From assembly GCF_037201975.1 (NCBI RefSeq), contig NZ_CP147520.1, positions 4,278,001 to 4,342,000 of the forward strand: a DNA stretch of 64,000 bases, read 5' to 3'. Positions within the stretch are counted from its first letter, which is position 1. The number at the start of each line of letters is the position of its first letter. The translations under genes and the position numbers were made by a program. A model generated the notes under the pieces. It was not told where the DNA came from and did not search any database. It was given only the letters and a program-made list of their open reading frames with translations. The stretch is from Streptomyces sp. TG1A-60. GTDB lineage: Bacteria > Actinomycetota > Actinomycetes > Streptomycetales > Streptomycetaceae. This document shows, piece by piece, positions 18,409 to 26,312 of this stretch.

Positions 18409-18869
18409 CGCCCGAGCTGCCTCGGATCAGCGTCTCCGTGAAGGCGGCGATCGTGCGCGACGGCACCGTCCTGCTGCTGTCGTACGACGACGAAGCCGGG
18501 TTCCACTACAACCTCCCGGGAGGCAAGGCCCAGGTCGGCGAAGACCTGCGCCAGGCCGTGAACCGCAAGGTCGCACAGGAGACCGGCCTCCAGGTCGTGG
18601 CCCGGCGTCTGCTGTGCGTCGTCGAGTACGTCCCCGAGTCGTGGCAGGGCGAGTTCGGGGACGTACAGAAGGTCCAGTTCAACTTCCTCGCCGAGCAGGT
18701 GGACGACGCCGAGCCGCGCATGCCGGAACCTCCGGACCCGATCCAGGTGGGCTTCGAGTGGGTTCCGCTGAAACGCCTGAATGACGTGTACCTGCTGCCC
18801 AGGATCAACCGCCCGCTGTCGGCGGCGTTGAGCGGGGAGCTCGCCGACCCCTTCGTGGACAGGTGGTGA
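18399..18869 (+). CDS. Nudix-fold protein with degenerate Nudix box
   Basis: 156 residues from GTG 18399, overlapping the stop of the preceding gene by 10 bp. The Nudix fold is clear (AAIVRDGTVLLLSYDDE, then LPGGKAQVGE). However, the box reads G-x5-E-x7-RKVAQETG in place of REUxEExG: the catalytic Glu after Arg is Lys and the first Glu of the EE pair is Gln. Hydrolysis may be weak or absent, so it may bind a nucleotide or nucleotide-linked intermediate instead. Its place between PEP mutase-like and methyltransferase genes makes it part of the pathway. Confidence 0.75.
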   Translation: MSLTPELPRISVSVKAAIVRDGTVLLLSYDDEAGFHYNLPGGKAQVGEDLRQAVNRKVAQETGLQVVARRLLCVVEYVPESWQGEFGDVQKVQFNFLAEQVDDAEPRMPEPPDPIQVGFEWVPLKRLNDVYLLPRINRPLSAALSGELADPFVDRW

Positions 18870-18874
18870 CCTTC

Positions 18875-19540
18875 ATGGATCCGACTCTGAAGGATTTGCA
18901 GGAGTGGCTACTGCGGGAGCACTCAGGGACGGTCTGTGCCGACCGGCTCGACGTGATCGCCGACGAGCTCGCCGACCTGACCGCCCGCAGTCTGCCGGGG
19001 GCCGTGGTCGAACTCGGCTGCTACAGGGGCGCGATGGCCCTCTGGATCCGCAGCGTGCTCGACTCGCTGGGCGACCGCGACCGCGAGATCCACGTCTACG
19101 ACTCCTTCCAGGGCATGCCCGCGCCCGGCGCCGAGGACTCGGACCACCTGGCGGCGGGCGAGCTCCGGTCGTCCCCGGACGACGTGCGCGCCACGCATGC
19201 GGCCTGGGGCAGGCCGGCGCCGGTCATCCATCCGGGGTGGTTTGACGAGACCCTTCCCAAGGAGCTGCCCGACGAGATCGCGTTCGCCTATCTCGACGGC
19301 GACTTCTACGACTCGATCCTCACGGGCCTCACGCACTGCGTCACCCGCCTGGTACCGACGGGTGTGTTGCTCGTCGACGACTACGCGGACACGGCGGTCA
19401 ATCCGCGGGCCTGGGACGGGCTCCCCGGGGTGAAGCGTGCCTGCGACGCGTACTTCGGTGGGCCTTCGCCCGTGACCGTCGTCGTCGGTGAGGGTGATCT
19501 CGCCTTCGGCCGTTATGAGAAGCCGGAGTTCCGCGGATGA
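18875..19540 (+). CDS. TylF/MycF-like class I methyltransferase
   Basis: About 221 residues from ATG 18875 (in-frame GTGs at 18863 and 18866 are possible starts). Motif I is VVELGCYRGAMA. It is followed by the family's IHVYDSFQGMP, the LDGDFYDS metal/SAM loop and a VLLVDDYAD strand. This is the pattern of TylF (macrocin O-methyltransferase) proteins, which need a divalent metal and usually methylate a hydroxyl. Here the acceptor is unknown, perhaps a hydroxy acid made by the next gene product. Its stop overlaps the dehydrogenase start by 4 bp. Confidence 0.8.
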   Translation: MDPTLKDLQEWLLREHSGTVCADRLDVIADELADLTARSLPGAVVELGCYRGAMALWIRSVLDSLGDRDREIHVYDSFQGMPAPGAEDSDHLAAGELRSSPDDVRATHAAWGRPAPVIHPGWFDETLPKELPDEIAFAYLDGDFYDSILTGLTHCVTRLVPTGVLLVDDYADTAVNPRAWDGLPGVKRACDAYFGGPSPVTVVVGEGDLAFGRYEKPEFRG

Positions 19541-20460
19541 GCGCTGTCCTGGTGCTACGCGGTGCGGCGGACGCGAGCGCGATCCGCCGCGCCCTGCCCG
19601 ATGTCCTCGTACACGAGTTGCCGGATCTGGACTCGCCTCCGCCCGCCGACACGGCCGTGCTCGTCCTGCGTTCAGGCGTCCGTCTTGGCGAGAGGGAGCT
19701 CGACGCGCTCCCTCGTCTGCGGCACGTCGTACGGACCGGCTCCGGCATCGACCACATCGACGTGAGCGCCCTCCGGCAGCGTGGAATCACTCTGCACCGC
19801 AACGCCGAGGCCGGCGCGGGTGCCGTGGGCGAGTGGGTCCTCGCCGCTGCCCTCGCACTGGCCCGGCGGATCCCCTTCGGGCAGCACGCACTGCTCCTCG
19901 GCCGACACGAGAAGCAGGCATGCATGGGCGCGTCACTCAGCACCCTGGCCACCGGGATCTGGGGCGCTGGCCCGGTGGGGTTGGCCGTCGACTGGGCCCT
20001 CGCCCCCCACGTGGGCCGCACGGCCTTCGCCGCGTGGTCGTCGAACCCTCCCGGTCTGCGAGCGCGGCCGCCGACAGCCCTCATGGAGCAGTCGCAGGTA
20101 CACGTGATCGCTCTGCCGTTGCGCCCCACGACCGAAAATCTCTTCGGCGAGGACTTCCTCGAACGCGTCGCTCCGCAGCGGCCTCTGCTCATCTGCGTAG
20201 GGCGGCTGGAGACCCTCGACGTCGCGGCCTGCCTGCGGGCACTGGCGGACGGGAGGCTCTCGGGCCTCGCACTCGACCCGGTCGAGCGGCAGCACCTGCC
20301 GCTCCTCACCGGCTCCACGACGCCGCTCAACTTCCTGGCCTCGCCCCACATCGGCGCACAGCGCTCCGACGTGCGCGGCGCACTCGACCGATGGGCCATC
20401 GATCTCCTCAGGGAGATCACCGCCGACGACAAGATCCTGATCGAAGGAGGCCACCGGTGA
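19537..20460 (+). CDS. D-isomer-specific 2-hydroxyacid dehydrogenase family protein
   Basis: 307 residues. The N-terminal catalytic lobe contains RTGSGIDHIDV. The NAD-binding lobe has a shortened glycine motif (GIWGAGPVG). The catalytic triad region is present as ICVGRLETLD (Arg), ALDPVE (acidic residue) and SPHIGAQRSD (His). It would interconvert a 2-keto acid and a D-2-hydroxy acid with NAD(P)H. Because a PEP-mutase-like gene is in the same operon, a phosphonopyruvate reductase role is an attractive but unproven reading. It overlaps both neighbours by 4 bp. Confidence 0.8.
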   Translation: MSAVLVLRGAADASAIRRALPDVLVHELPDLDSPPPADTAVLVLRSGVRLGERELDALPRLRHVVRTGSGIDHIDVSALRQRGITLHRNAEAGAGAVGEWVLAAALALARRIPFGQHALLLGRHEKQACMGASLSTLATGIWGAGPVGLAVDWALAPHVGRTAFAAWSSNPPGLRARPPTALMEQSQVHVIALPLRPTTENLFGEDFLERVAPQRPLLICVGRLETLDVAACLRALADGRLSGLALDPVERQHLPLLTGSTTPLNFLASPHIGAQRSDVRGALDRWAIDLLREITADDKILIEGGHR

Positions 20461-21326
20461 ACCCATCGGCACGACGGCGCCGGGAGATCGCCGACAGAGT
20501 CGCCCAGGCCCTGCTCGCATCCGGTGAGGCCCGCGAGGTCTGGCTGGAGGGGGCCCTCGCCTGCGGCTTTGCCCACGCGGCGAGCGACATCGACCTGCGT
20601 GGCATCGTGGACGACCCCCTTCCGGCATGGGAGTCACGCATCGTGGACGGCGTCCGTGTCGACCTCCAGGCGACAGCGCCGCAACAAGCCGAGAAACTCC
20701 GTCACCTGCTCCACTCCTTCGACGTCCACCGCGACGATCTCGGATCGTTCCGCCGGGTACGGGCCTCGATGCACGACCTCATGTGTCTGCGCACGGCTCT
20801 CTCGTACGGCTCCGGACGCTGGAATCCGGTGCTCGACCCCAGGGAGCGCCAGGGCTACCGACGCTGGGCGGTCGCCGACCAGGCGGAGGTCGCGGCGAGC
20901 CTCGCCGAAGACCTGACCGGCCTCGTCGAGGACGGCCTGGCCGAATCGGCCGGCGTCGTGTGCCGGAAGCTGGAGACCTGCCTCGCCGCGCTCGGCTGCG
21001 CGGCTGCCGGCCACCCGGTCCTGGGCGACAAGTGGCTGCCGCTGCTTGCCAGCGCTCCGTTCCATCCGCCGATCGCCCCGCCCCGCCCCGAAACGTGGGA
21101 GTGGTTCCGTCCGGTTCAGCGACGCGTGACCAGAGCGCTCCTGGACTGCTGGCCCGTCGACGACCCGCTGCAGAAGCCTCCCGACCTGGGAGGTGCCCCT
21201 GACGTCGGTTGGCTGCCCCAGCGGTACGCCGACGGATGGTTCCTTCGCTGCGGCGACGTCCACATCCCCATCACCGGCGGACAGCTCCTCGGGTGGCTGT
21301 CCACGGTCTCCACCGATGGCGCGTAG
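20457..21326 (+). CDS. Nucleotidyltransferase-fold protein
   Basis: 289 residues from GTG 20457, overlapping the previous stop. The N-terminus shows the polymerase-beta-type nucleotidyltransferase core: VWLEGALACGFAHAASDIDLRGIV, here given in parts as VWLEGALACGF and ASDIDLRGIV, with the D-x-D metal pair followed by a third acidic strand (VDGVRVDLQA). The C-terminal half is helical. It may adenylylate or otherwise activate a pathway acid or sugar. The family alone does not reveal the substrate. It is separated from the radical SAM gene by 30 bp that include a GGGAGG ribosome site. Confidence 0.7.
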   Translation: MNPSARRRREIADRVAQALLASGEAREVWLEGALACGFAHAASDIDLRGIVDDPLPAWESRIVDGVRVDLQATAPQQAEKLRHLLHSFDVHRDDLGSFRRVRASMHDLMCLRTALSYGSGRWNPVLDPRERQGYRRWAVADQAEVAASLAEDLTGLVEDGLAESAGVVCRKLETCLAALGCAAAGHPVLGDKWLPLLASAPFHPPIAPPRPETWEWFRPVQRRVTRALLDCWPVDDPLQKPPDLGGAPDVGWLPQRYADGWFLRCGDVHIPITGGQLLGWLSTVSTDGA

Positions 21327-21356
21327 ACCGCGCCTCTCCTCCTCGGGAGGTCTCTG

Positions 21357-23216
21357 ATGCCCGTCACCCGCACCACCCCCACGCACCTGGAGAGTCTCTA
21401 CGCCCCAATGTCGAGCACCGGGCCGGACACGGCGGTCTCCGTCATCCTCAAGCTGCGGGGAGAGACCTGCGACATCGACTGCCTGTACTGCTTCGAGAAG
21501 CGCAAGGAGTCACCGGGCGGCGCCCGTATCAGCGCGGAACAGGTCCACCGCCTCGGTTCGATCTTCTCCGGGCGTCCGCTCAGCGTCGAACTCCACGGCG
21601 GGGAGCCCCTGACCGCCGGCCGGGAACGGATTGCGGAGATCCTTGACGCGCTCGCCACACAGCCGAACGTCATCCGCGTGAGCCTCCAGACCAACGGCCT
21701 CCAACTCGACGACGCCTGGCTGGACCTGTTCGAGCAGCACTACCCGGAGCTGAAGATCGGCATCTCCCTCGACGGGGACGCGCTGGGGAACTCGTGGCGA
21801 GTGGGCTACGACGGCCGCCCCACGTACCCGCGAGTGGTCGAAGCCCTGAAGCTCCTCGGCCGTCGGGAACGCCGCGTCGGCGTCATCTGCGCCGTCACCC
21901 CGTACGTCCTCGACCGGGCCTCCGAGGTCATGGAGCACCTCGCCTCCTTTCCCGCCGTGACGACGGTCAGCCTTGTGCCGTGCTTCGACGCGGCGGTCAC
22001 CCGCTCGACCACGGTGGTCGGATCCCGTGCGCCGACCAGTCGGGCACTCCAGCGACGGGCCATCGGCCCCACCGGCCCGGCCTGGGCCGTCACGCCTCGT
22101 CAGTACGCCGACTTCGTGTTGGAGGCCGCCCACCACTGGGTCGCCGATGGCGTGTTCCGCCGCGTCAAGCTGGAGCCCGTCGTCTCCGTCATCCGCCGTC
22201 TGAAGGGTCTGGGGACCCGTTCCTGTCACTTCTCCGATTTGAAGTGCGACCACGTCCTCACCCTCTATCCCGATGACCGCCTGGGAAGCTGTGACGAGCT
22301 GCCCTGGCCGCAGGCCGGCCTCGCCTCCCTCGGCGACGTCCACACCGAGGCGGACGTGGCCAGCGCCCAGGGCGGCTCTCCCTTGCTTCAGCAGGCACGC
22401 TCCCTGGTCACGAGGTGCACGACCTGCCACTACCGCGACACCTGCGGCGCAGGCTGCCTGGCGGTCCGCCTCCGTTTCGCCGCCGCGGGCGACGAAGACG
22501 CGTACTGCGACCACCGCATGCGCCTGATCGACGGCGTCGCCGCCCTCCTCGCCCAGCCAGACCTCCCGCCCGGTGCCTCATGCTCCCGGTTGCGCTGGCG
22601 TCCCGTCCGCCCCAACAACATGCACCACGTCTCCGCCTTCCTGGCCCGCTGGGACGACCCCACTGTTCCCCGCCCGCCCGCGCGTCTCCAGGTCAGCGCC
22701 AACGGGAACATCAACACGGTCGGCCTCCCTGGCGTGCACGAGGCAGACGATCTCGACCCCTACCATCCCCAGTGGTATGACGGCATCGAATCCGGCATCC
22801 GCCCGGTCGTCGACGCGCTCACCTCAGGCTGGAACGCCGTCACCTACGACAGCTGCCAGGGTCACGCCTACGCAGACCTCCCCGGAGCCGAGCCCCGGTT
22901 CCTCTCGGTCGGCATCCTGCCGCGCGACCGCGCCGAATACGCGCGCACAGCTGCACGCCTATGCCGTGCCGCCAGCCGAGCCGAGTCCTCCCTGCCGGGC
23001 GCGTGTTCGCTGGCCCTCGGTCGTGGCGAACTCGCCTGCCGCACCACCGGCCGGGTGCATCCGACCCTCGACCTCTCTCTCGTGCCCGCTGCCGGCACCA
23101 CGTCGGCCGAGTACTTCGAGGACCTCGCCCAGGCGGTGCGCGTACTCACGGTGGCCCTGGCCGAAGCCGCCTCCGCCCCGCCGTCCACCCCCTGCGCGTG
23201 CGGAGGCGACCAGTGA
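21357..23216 (+). CDS. Radical SAM/SPASM protein, likely peptide maturase
   Basis: 619 residues. The [4Fe-4S]/SAM motif is CDIDCLYC (Cys 38, 42, 45), followed by the ELHGGEP SAM-binding motif. A SPASM-type auxiliary cluster region holds eight cysteines (290, 297, 312, 354, 357, 363, 367, 384) including the CxxCxxxxxCxxxC run, enough for two extra Fe-S clusters. Such proteins typically install C-C, C-O or C-S crosslinks in ribosomal peptides. Beyond residue 400 lies an unusual extension of about 220 residues with an SCQGH motif. The gene is followed without a gap by the 2OG oxygenase and soon by a short peptide gene, the likely substrate. Confidence 0.85.
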   Translation: MPVTRTTPTHLESLYAPMSSTGPDTAVSVILKLRGETCDIDCLYCFEKRKESPGGARISAEQVHRLGSIFSGRPLSVELHGGEPLTAGRERIAEILDALATQPNVIRVSLQTNGLQLDDAWLDLFEQHYPELKIGISLDGDALGNSWRVGYDGRPTYPRVVEALKLLGRRERRVGVICAVTPYVLDRASEVMEHLASFPAVTTVSLVPCFDAAVTRSTTVVGSRAPTSRALQRRAIGPTGPAWAVTPRQYADFVLEAAHHWVADGVFRRVKLEPVVSVIRRLKGLGTRSCHFSDLKCDHVLTLYPDDRLGSCDELPWPQAGLASLGDVHTEADVASAQGGSPLLQQARSLVTRCTTCHYRDTCGAGCLAVRLRFAAAGDEDAYCDHRMRLIDGVAALLAQPDLPPGASCSRLRWRPVRPNNMHHVSAFLARWDDPTVPRPPARLQVSANGNINTVGLPGVHEADDLDPYHPQWYDGIESGIRPVVDALTSGWNAVTYDSCQGHAYADLPGAEPRFLSVGILPRDRAEYARTAARLCRAASRAESSLPGACSLALGRGELACRTTGRVHPTLDLSLVPAAGTTSAEYFEDLAQAVRVLTVALAEAASAPPSTPCACGGDQ

Positions 23217-23931
23217 TCCACATCGCCGAGACTCTGTCCATCCGTACTGTGGAGGGCTTCCTCAAGCCGGAGGAGATCGAGCAACTCAACCTCGTCATGG
23301 ACGACACACTCGGCTCCCTCGGGCGCGACCGTACGGCACAGCCCGCCGTACCACCATCCATGAGATCCCCGGTCACTCAGCCGCCGAGGCGCAGGACGTC
23401 TACGAGCCGGTCGGCCGGATCGAGGTGACCGACATCCCGTCCGAGGCGACCACCCTCCTCGACCAGGCCCTGAAGCTGCACATGGCCGTCATCACGCGCA
23501 CCCTGCCGTCGGTCACCGGCCACCGGCCGTGGATCTACCTCGAATACGGCCCCGGCCAGTACGTCACCCCGCATGCCGATGGCATCGCTCCCGATCCCCT
23601 CACTCGTCCCCGCCAGATCGCCGCCGCGACGGTCACGCTCACGGACGTTGACGACACCGGCGGCGCGTTCTACGTGGAGACCACGGGCAGCGACGCCGTC
23701 TGGACCACCGACGAGGCGCCGGCCGGGTCGGGTTACGCCCAGGGAATGCGCTTCGCGCACGAAGGGACGGACATGTCCTCCCCCTGGTTCCGCACCATGC
23801 CACGCACCCGATGGAGCGTCGCACCCGCTCCCGGCACGCTCGTGGTCTTCGGCAGTCAGCTCGTCCACGGCACCGAACCTGTCCTCGCCAGCCGCGTTCG
23901 CAAGTTCCTCACGCTCTTCGTCTCCGAGTAG
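23213..23931 (+). pseudogene. 2-oxoglutarate/Fe(II) oxygenase-like gene with an apparent single-base frameshift
   Basis: Starts at GTG 23213, overlapping the radical SAM stop. The first 43 or so residues (IHIAETLSIRTVEGFLKPEE...) are in one frame and the rest (TTIHEIPGHSAAE... to the end) in the next. Adding one base near 23342-23344 (a CCC run) gives a continuous 239-residue protein. The core shows the facial triad: HxD in VTPHADG, and a distal His in LVHGTEP followed by an Arg/Lys (SRVRKF) for 2-oxoglutarate. It would hydroxylate, desaturate or epimerise the peptide or a small intermediate. Since the rest of the operon looks intact, a sequence error is at least as likely as true loss. Confidence 0.7.
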
Positions 23932-24018
23932 GAGGCTTCCCCGCCATGACTGGCCCCCGCGGCCCGCCCCGCAGCCGCACCCCCAACCCACGGCCCCGAC
24001 CAGAGGAGAGAGCGAGCA

Positions 24019-24177
24019 GTGGCAGAAGACAAGACATTCGACGAGTTCCTGGAGGCAGTCGCGTCCCTGCGCGACAGCGATCCCGTGCGCACCACCGCGC
24101 ACACCTCCAACGCGGCCACCGAGACCTGGCTGGCGACGGTGCAGCCCGCCACCGCTGAGCCCACCACCGAGTCCTGA
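24019..24177 (+). CDS. 52-residue candidate RiPP precursor peptide
   Basis: GTG 24019, preceded by GAGGAGAG at a normal distance, encodes 52 residues. The N-terminal half (VAEDKTFDEFLEAVASLRD) is acidic and amphipathic-helical, as in leader peptides. The C-terminal half is rich in Thr, Ala, Ser, Asn and Pro, with one Trp at 37 (ATETWLATVQ) and the ending PTTES. There is no Cys, so no lanthipeptide or sactipeptide crosslink is possible. It lies between the 2OG oxygenase (87 bp upstream) and the HExxH protein gene (57 bp downstream), directly in the maturase operon. The identification as precursor rests on size, composition and position. Confidence 0.6.
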   Translation: MAEDKTFDEFLEAVASLRDSDPVRTTAHTSNAATETWLATVQPATAEPTTES

Positions 24178-24234
24178 CCCGCCACGGGGCCGGGCCCGAC
24201 CCGGTCCGGCCCCGTTCCACCCCTGGAGCCCCAG

Positions 24235-25152
24235 ATGAGCGCTCTCTCCCCGGAAGCCCTGGTCGCCCTCGGTGGCATCGCTGACCATCAGCGCCTACGG
24301 ACCAGCCGTATCACCTCCGTGCTCGCCAACTGCCTCGGCTCTTCCGCCCTCGACTACGCCGTGGCCCACCATCTACTTGAAGGCGCCGAACACGCGGCGC
24401 GCGCCCGGGACGCGAACCGCCTCGCCTGGTACCGCTGTACGACGGTGGGAGACCTGACCCACCTGTCGGCCGGCCCGCACATCGTGCTCAACCCGCGCAC
24501 CGCGGACCTGCTCCGCTCGGAGATCTCCGAAACCGCGTACTACCTCGTCGGCCCTGACACCAGCCCCGCCCCACCCGAGGCCCTTGGCCTCGTTCGTGCC
24601 GCCATCGCCTCCGCGACCGAGCACGGATTCGGGATCCTGCTCACCCAGCAGGCCGCCGTCATCTGCCTGCTCAACCGTCGCCGACTCGACGAGACCCTCC
24701 ACAGCTGGGCCCTCACCCGCCTCCCGGGCACCGTCTTCACCGACTACACCGCCCACCCCGAGGTCCTGGCCCGCGACCTGATCCACGAGGCCGCCCACAA
24801 CTGGCTCAACGACGCCCTCGCAGCACACGACGTGCGCCTCCCTACGGACGTCACCTTCTTCTCGCCCTGGCGAGGCACTGACCGTCCCGTCTTCGGATTC
24901 CTCCACGCGTGTTGGGCGTTCGCCCTCACCGTGCTCTACGCACGAGAGGCGCGGCGCAGCGCCACGGGCGCCGTCGCACGCTTCCTCGACACCCACCTGC
25001 GCCACCAAGCGGTTCAGTTCGCTGCCGCCACCGAGCAGATGGAACAGGCCCTCTCGTACGTAACCGCACACGAGATCCGTGAACGGATCGGTCACGCCGT
25101 CGGCAAGGTCGTGGGTCCAGCGGGATCAGAAGCATCACCATGTTGCTTGTAG
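24235..25152 (+). CDS. HExxH-motif putative peptide-modification protein
   Basis: 305 residues from ATG 24235 with GGAG upstream. The key motif is LIHEAAHNWLN (His 184, Glu 185, His 188). It is followed by FFSPWRGTDRPVFGFLHACWAF, given here in parts as FFSPWRGTDRP and GFLHACWAF (third His about 224). This spacing, with SPWR and RP before a downstream His, fits the HEXXH-motif family found beside radical SAM peptide maturases (TIGR04267-like). Some members have been described as iron/2-oxoglutarate peptide hydroxylases. It is probably not a protease. It is the last gene of the operon and likely acts on the adjacent 52-residue peptide. Confidence 0.75.
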   Translation: MSALSPEALVALGGIADHQRLRTSRITSVLANCLGSSALDYAVAHHLLEGAEHAARARDANRLAWYRCTTVGDLTHLSAGPHIVLNPRTADLLRSEISETAYYLVGPDTSPAPPEALGLVRAAIASATEHGFGILLTQQAAVICLLNRRRLDETLHSWALTRLPGTVFTDYTAHPEVLARDLIHEAAHNWLNDALAAHDVRLPTDVTFFSPWRGTDRPVFGFLHACWAFALTVLYAREARRSATGAVARFLDTHLRHQAVQFAAATEQMEQALSYVTAHEIRERIGHAVGKVVGPAGSEASPCCL

Positions 25153-25295
25153 GCGTTCGGCAGGAGGCGAGCCCCCTCGGTTCGTCCGCGACTACCTGTC
25201 ACTCCGATCGTGAGTAAGTACCAGGCTGAGGACCCTGGACGTCACCCGCCGCTGGTGTCCTCCCCCTGATCCTGATGGACCTGGCGGATCATGGA

Positions 25296-26239
25296 CTACT
25301 CGCTGCGCTGCCAGGAAGGGCGCTGCTGGTGACCCTTCACTTCGGCGATCCGGAGGGCCGCCGTCACGAGGAACTGGCGGCAGAACTCAAACTCCTCTTG
25401 ATCGGCAAACCGGCCGTGTTCCTCATCGCGCCGCGCGATGACTGCATCCCGGTCCTCGTCGTTAGGCCAGACGTCCGGCAGTAGCTCGCGGAAGCGCAGG
25501 TACTGGGGAAGTCGAGGCCCACCGACATGATGCGCATTGCTTCTTGGATCTCCACGACGGCTTCACTGACATCGCCGAGGCGAGCGCCGAGGCGGGGGGC
25601 CTGGTTGTTGCCCATCTTTCGGAAGGCGCTCTCCAGGCTCCCAGTAAAGAAAGCGTCGTGGCGCAAAGTCCTGCCGAATCCACGCATGGCCCGGCTGTTG
25701 CCGATCAGCAACGCGAACGCCCGCGCCACCAGGACCATGGCTAGGGCCCGTGATCCATCGGCAGCATGCTGGCTCGCCTGCTTCGCCTTGACACGCACTT
25801 CGTCCTGCGGGATTACGTCCGCCATATCGATGGAATCGAAGGACACCTGGCTGAAGACCCGCGGCACGTTCTCATCGAAGAATGCCGTGACGTCCACCCG
25901 AGCTTGGTCGAGGGCCTCAGGGGTCGGCATGTTCCCTGCATGCTTCAGTCCGTTGCGGTGGTCGTTGAGGCGCCGCATGCCGGCCGACTGGCTGAGGAGA
26001 ACCCCATTGGGCGTCTTTTTCAAACGGTCCCAGTAGTCGAGGAAGTTGGTCTTCCTGTCCAACTGCGCTCCGAGGTGGTCCCCCGCGAGCACAAGGAACA
26101 GTTCTACCGAATCGTGGAACGTGAGTAGCGCGGTCACGTTCAGGGGCGCAGGCAGTCGGAACTGCTGCATGGCCTGGTCGTACACCAGCCGCACGAAAGC
26201 CAGCCGCTTAGCTGTCTGCGGATCAAGCGCCGTCGTCAT
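25296..26239 (-). pseudogene. Hypothetical protein gene with an apparent single-base frameshift
   Basis: ATG 26239 follows GGGGGT. The first 243 residues (starting MTTALDPQTAKRLAF) are helical and cytoplasmic-looking, with a conserved-looking GLKHAGNMPTPE segment. At a run of four G on the + strand (25505-25508) the frame fails. In the next frame the sequence continues convincingly (QYLRFRELLPDVWPNDEDRD, later FCRQFLVTAALRIAEV) to a stop at 25296-25298. Adding one base gives 314 residues. I do not recognise the family; an abortive-infection-like or HEPN-like helical protein is possible but unsupported. Its start region abuts the truncated CoiA-like fragment. Confidence 0.6.
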
Positions 26240-26312
26240 CGGTACCCCCTGCCAGGTGAGGTGGATCAACGCTACCCGGTCCCGGTCCTCTTTCAGCCCC
26301 CCAACGGTGCAA

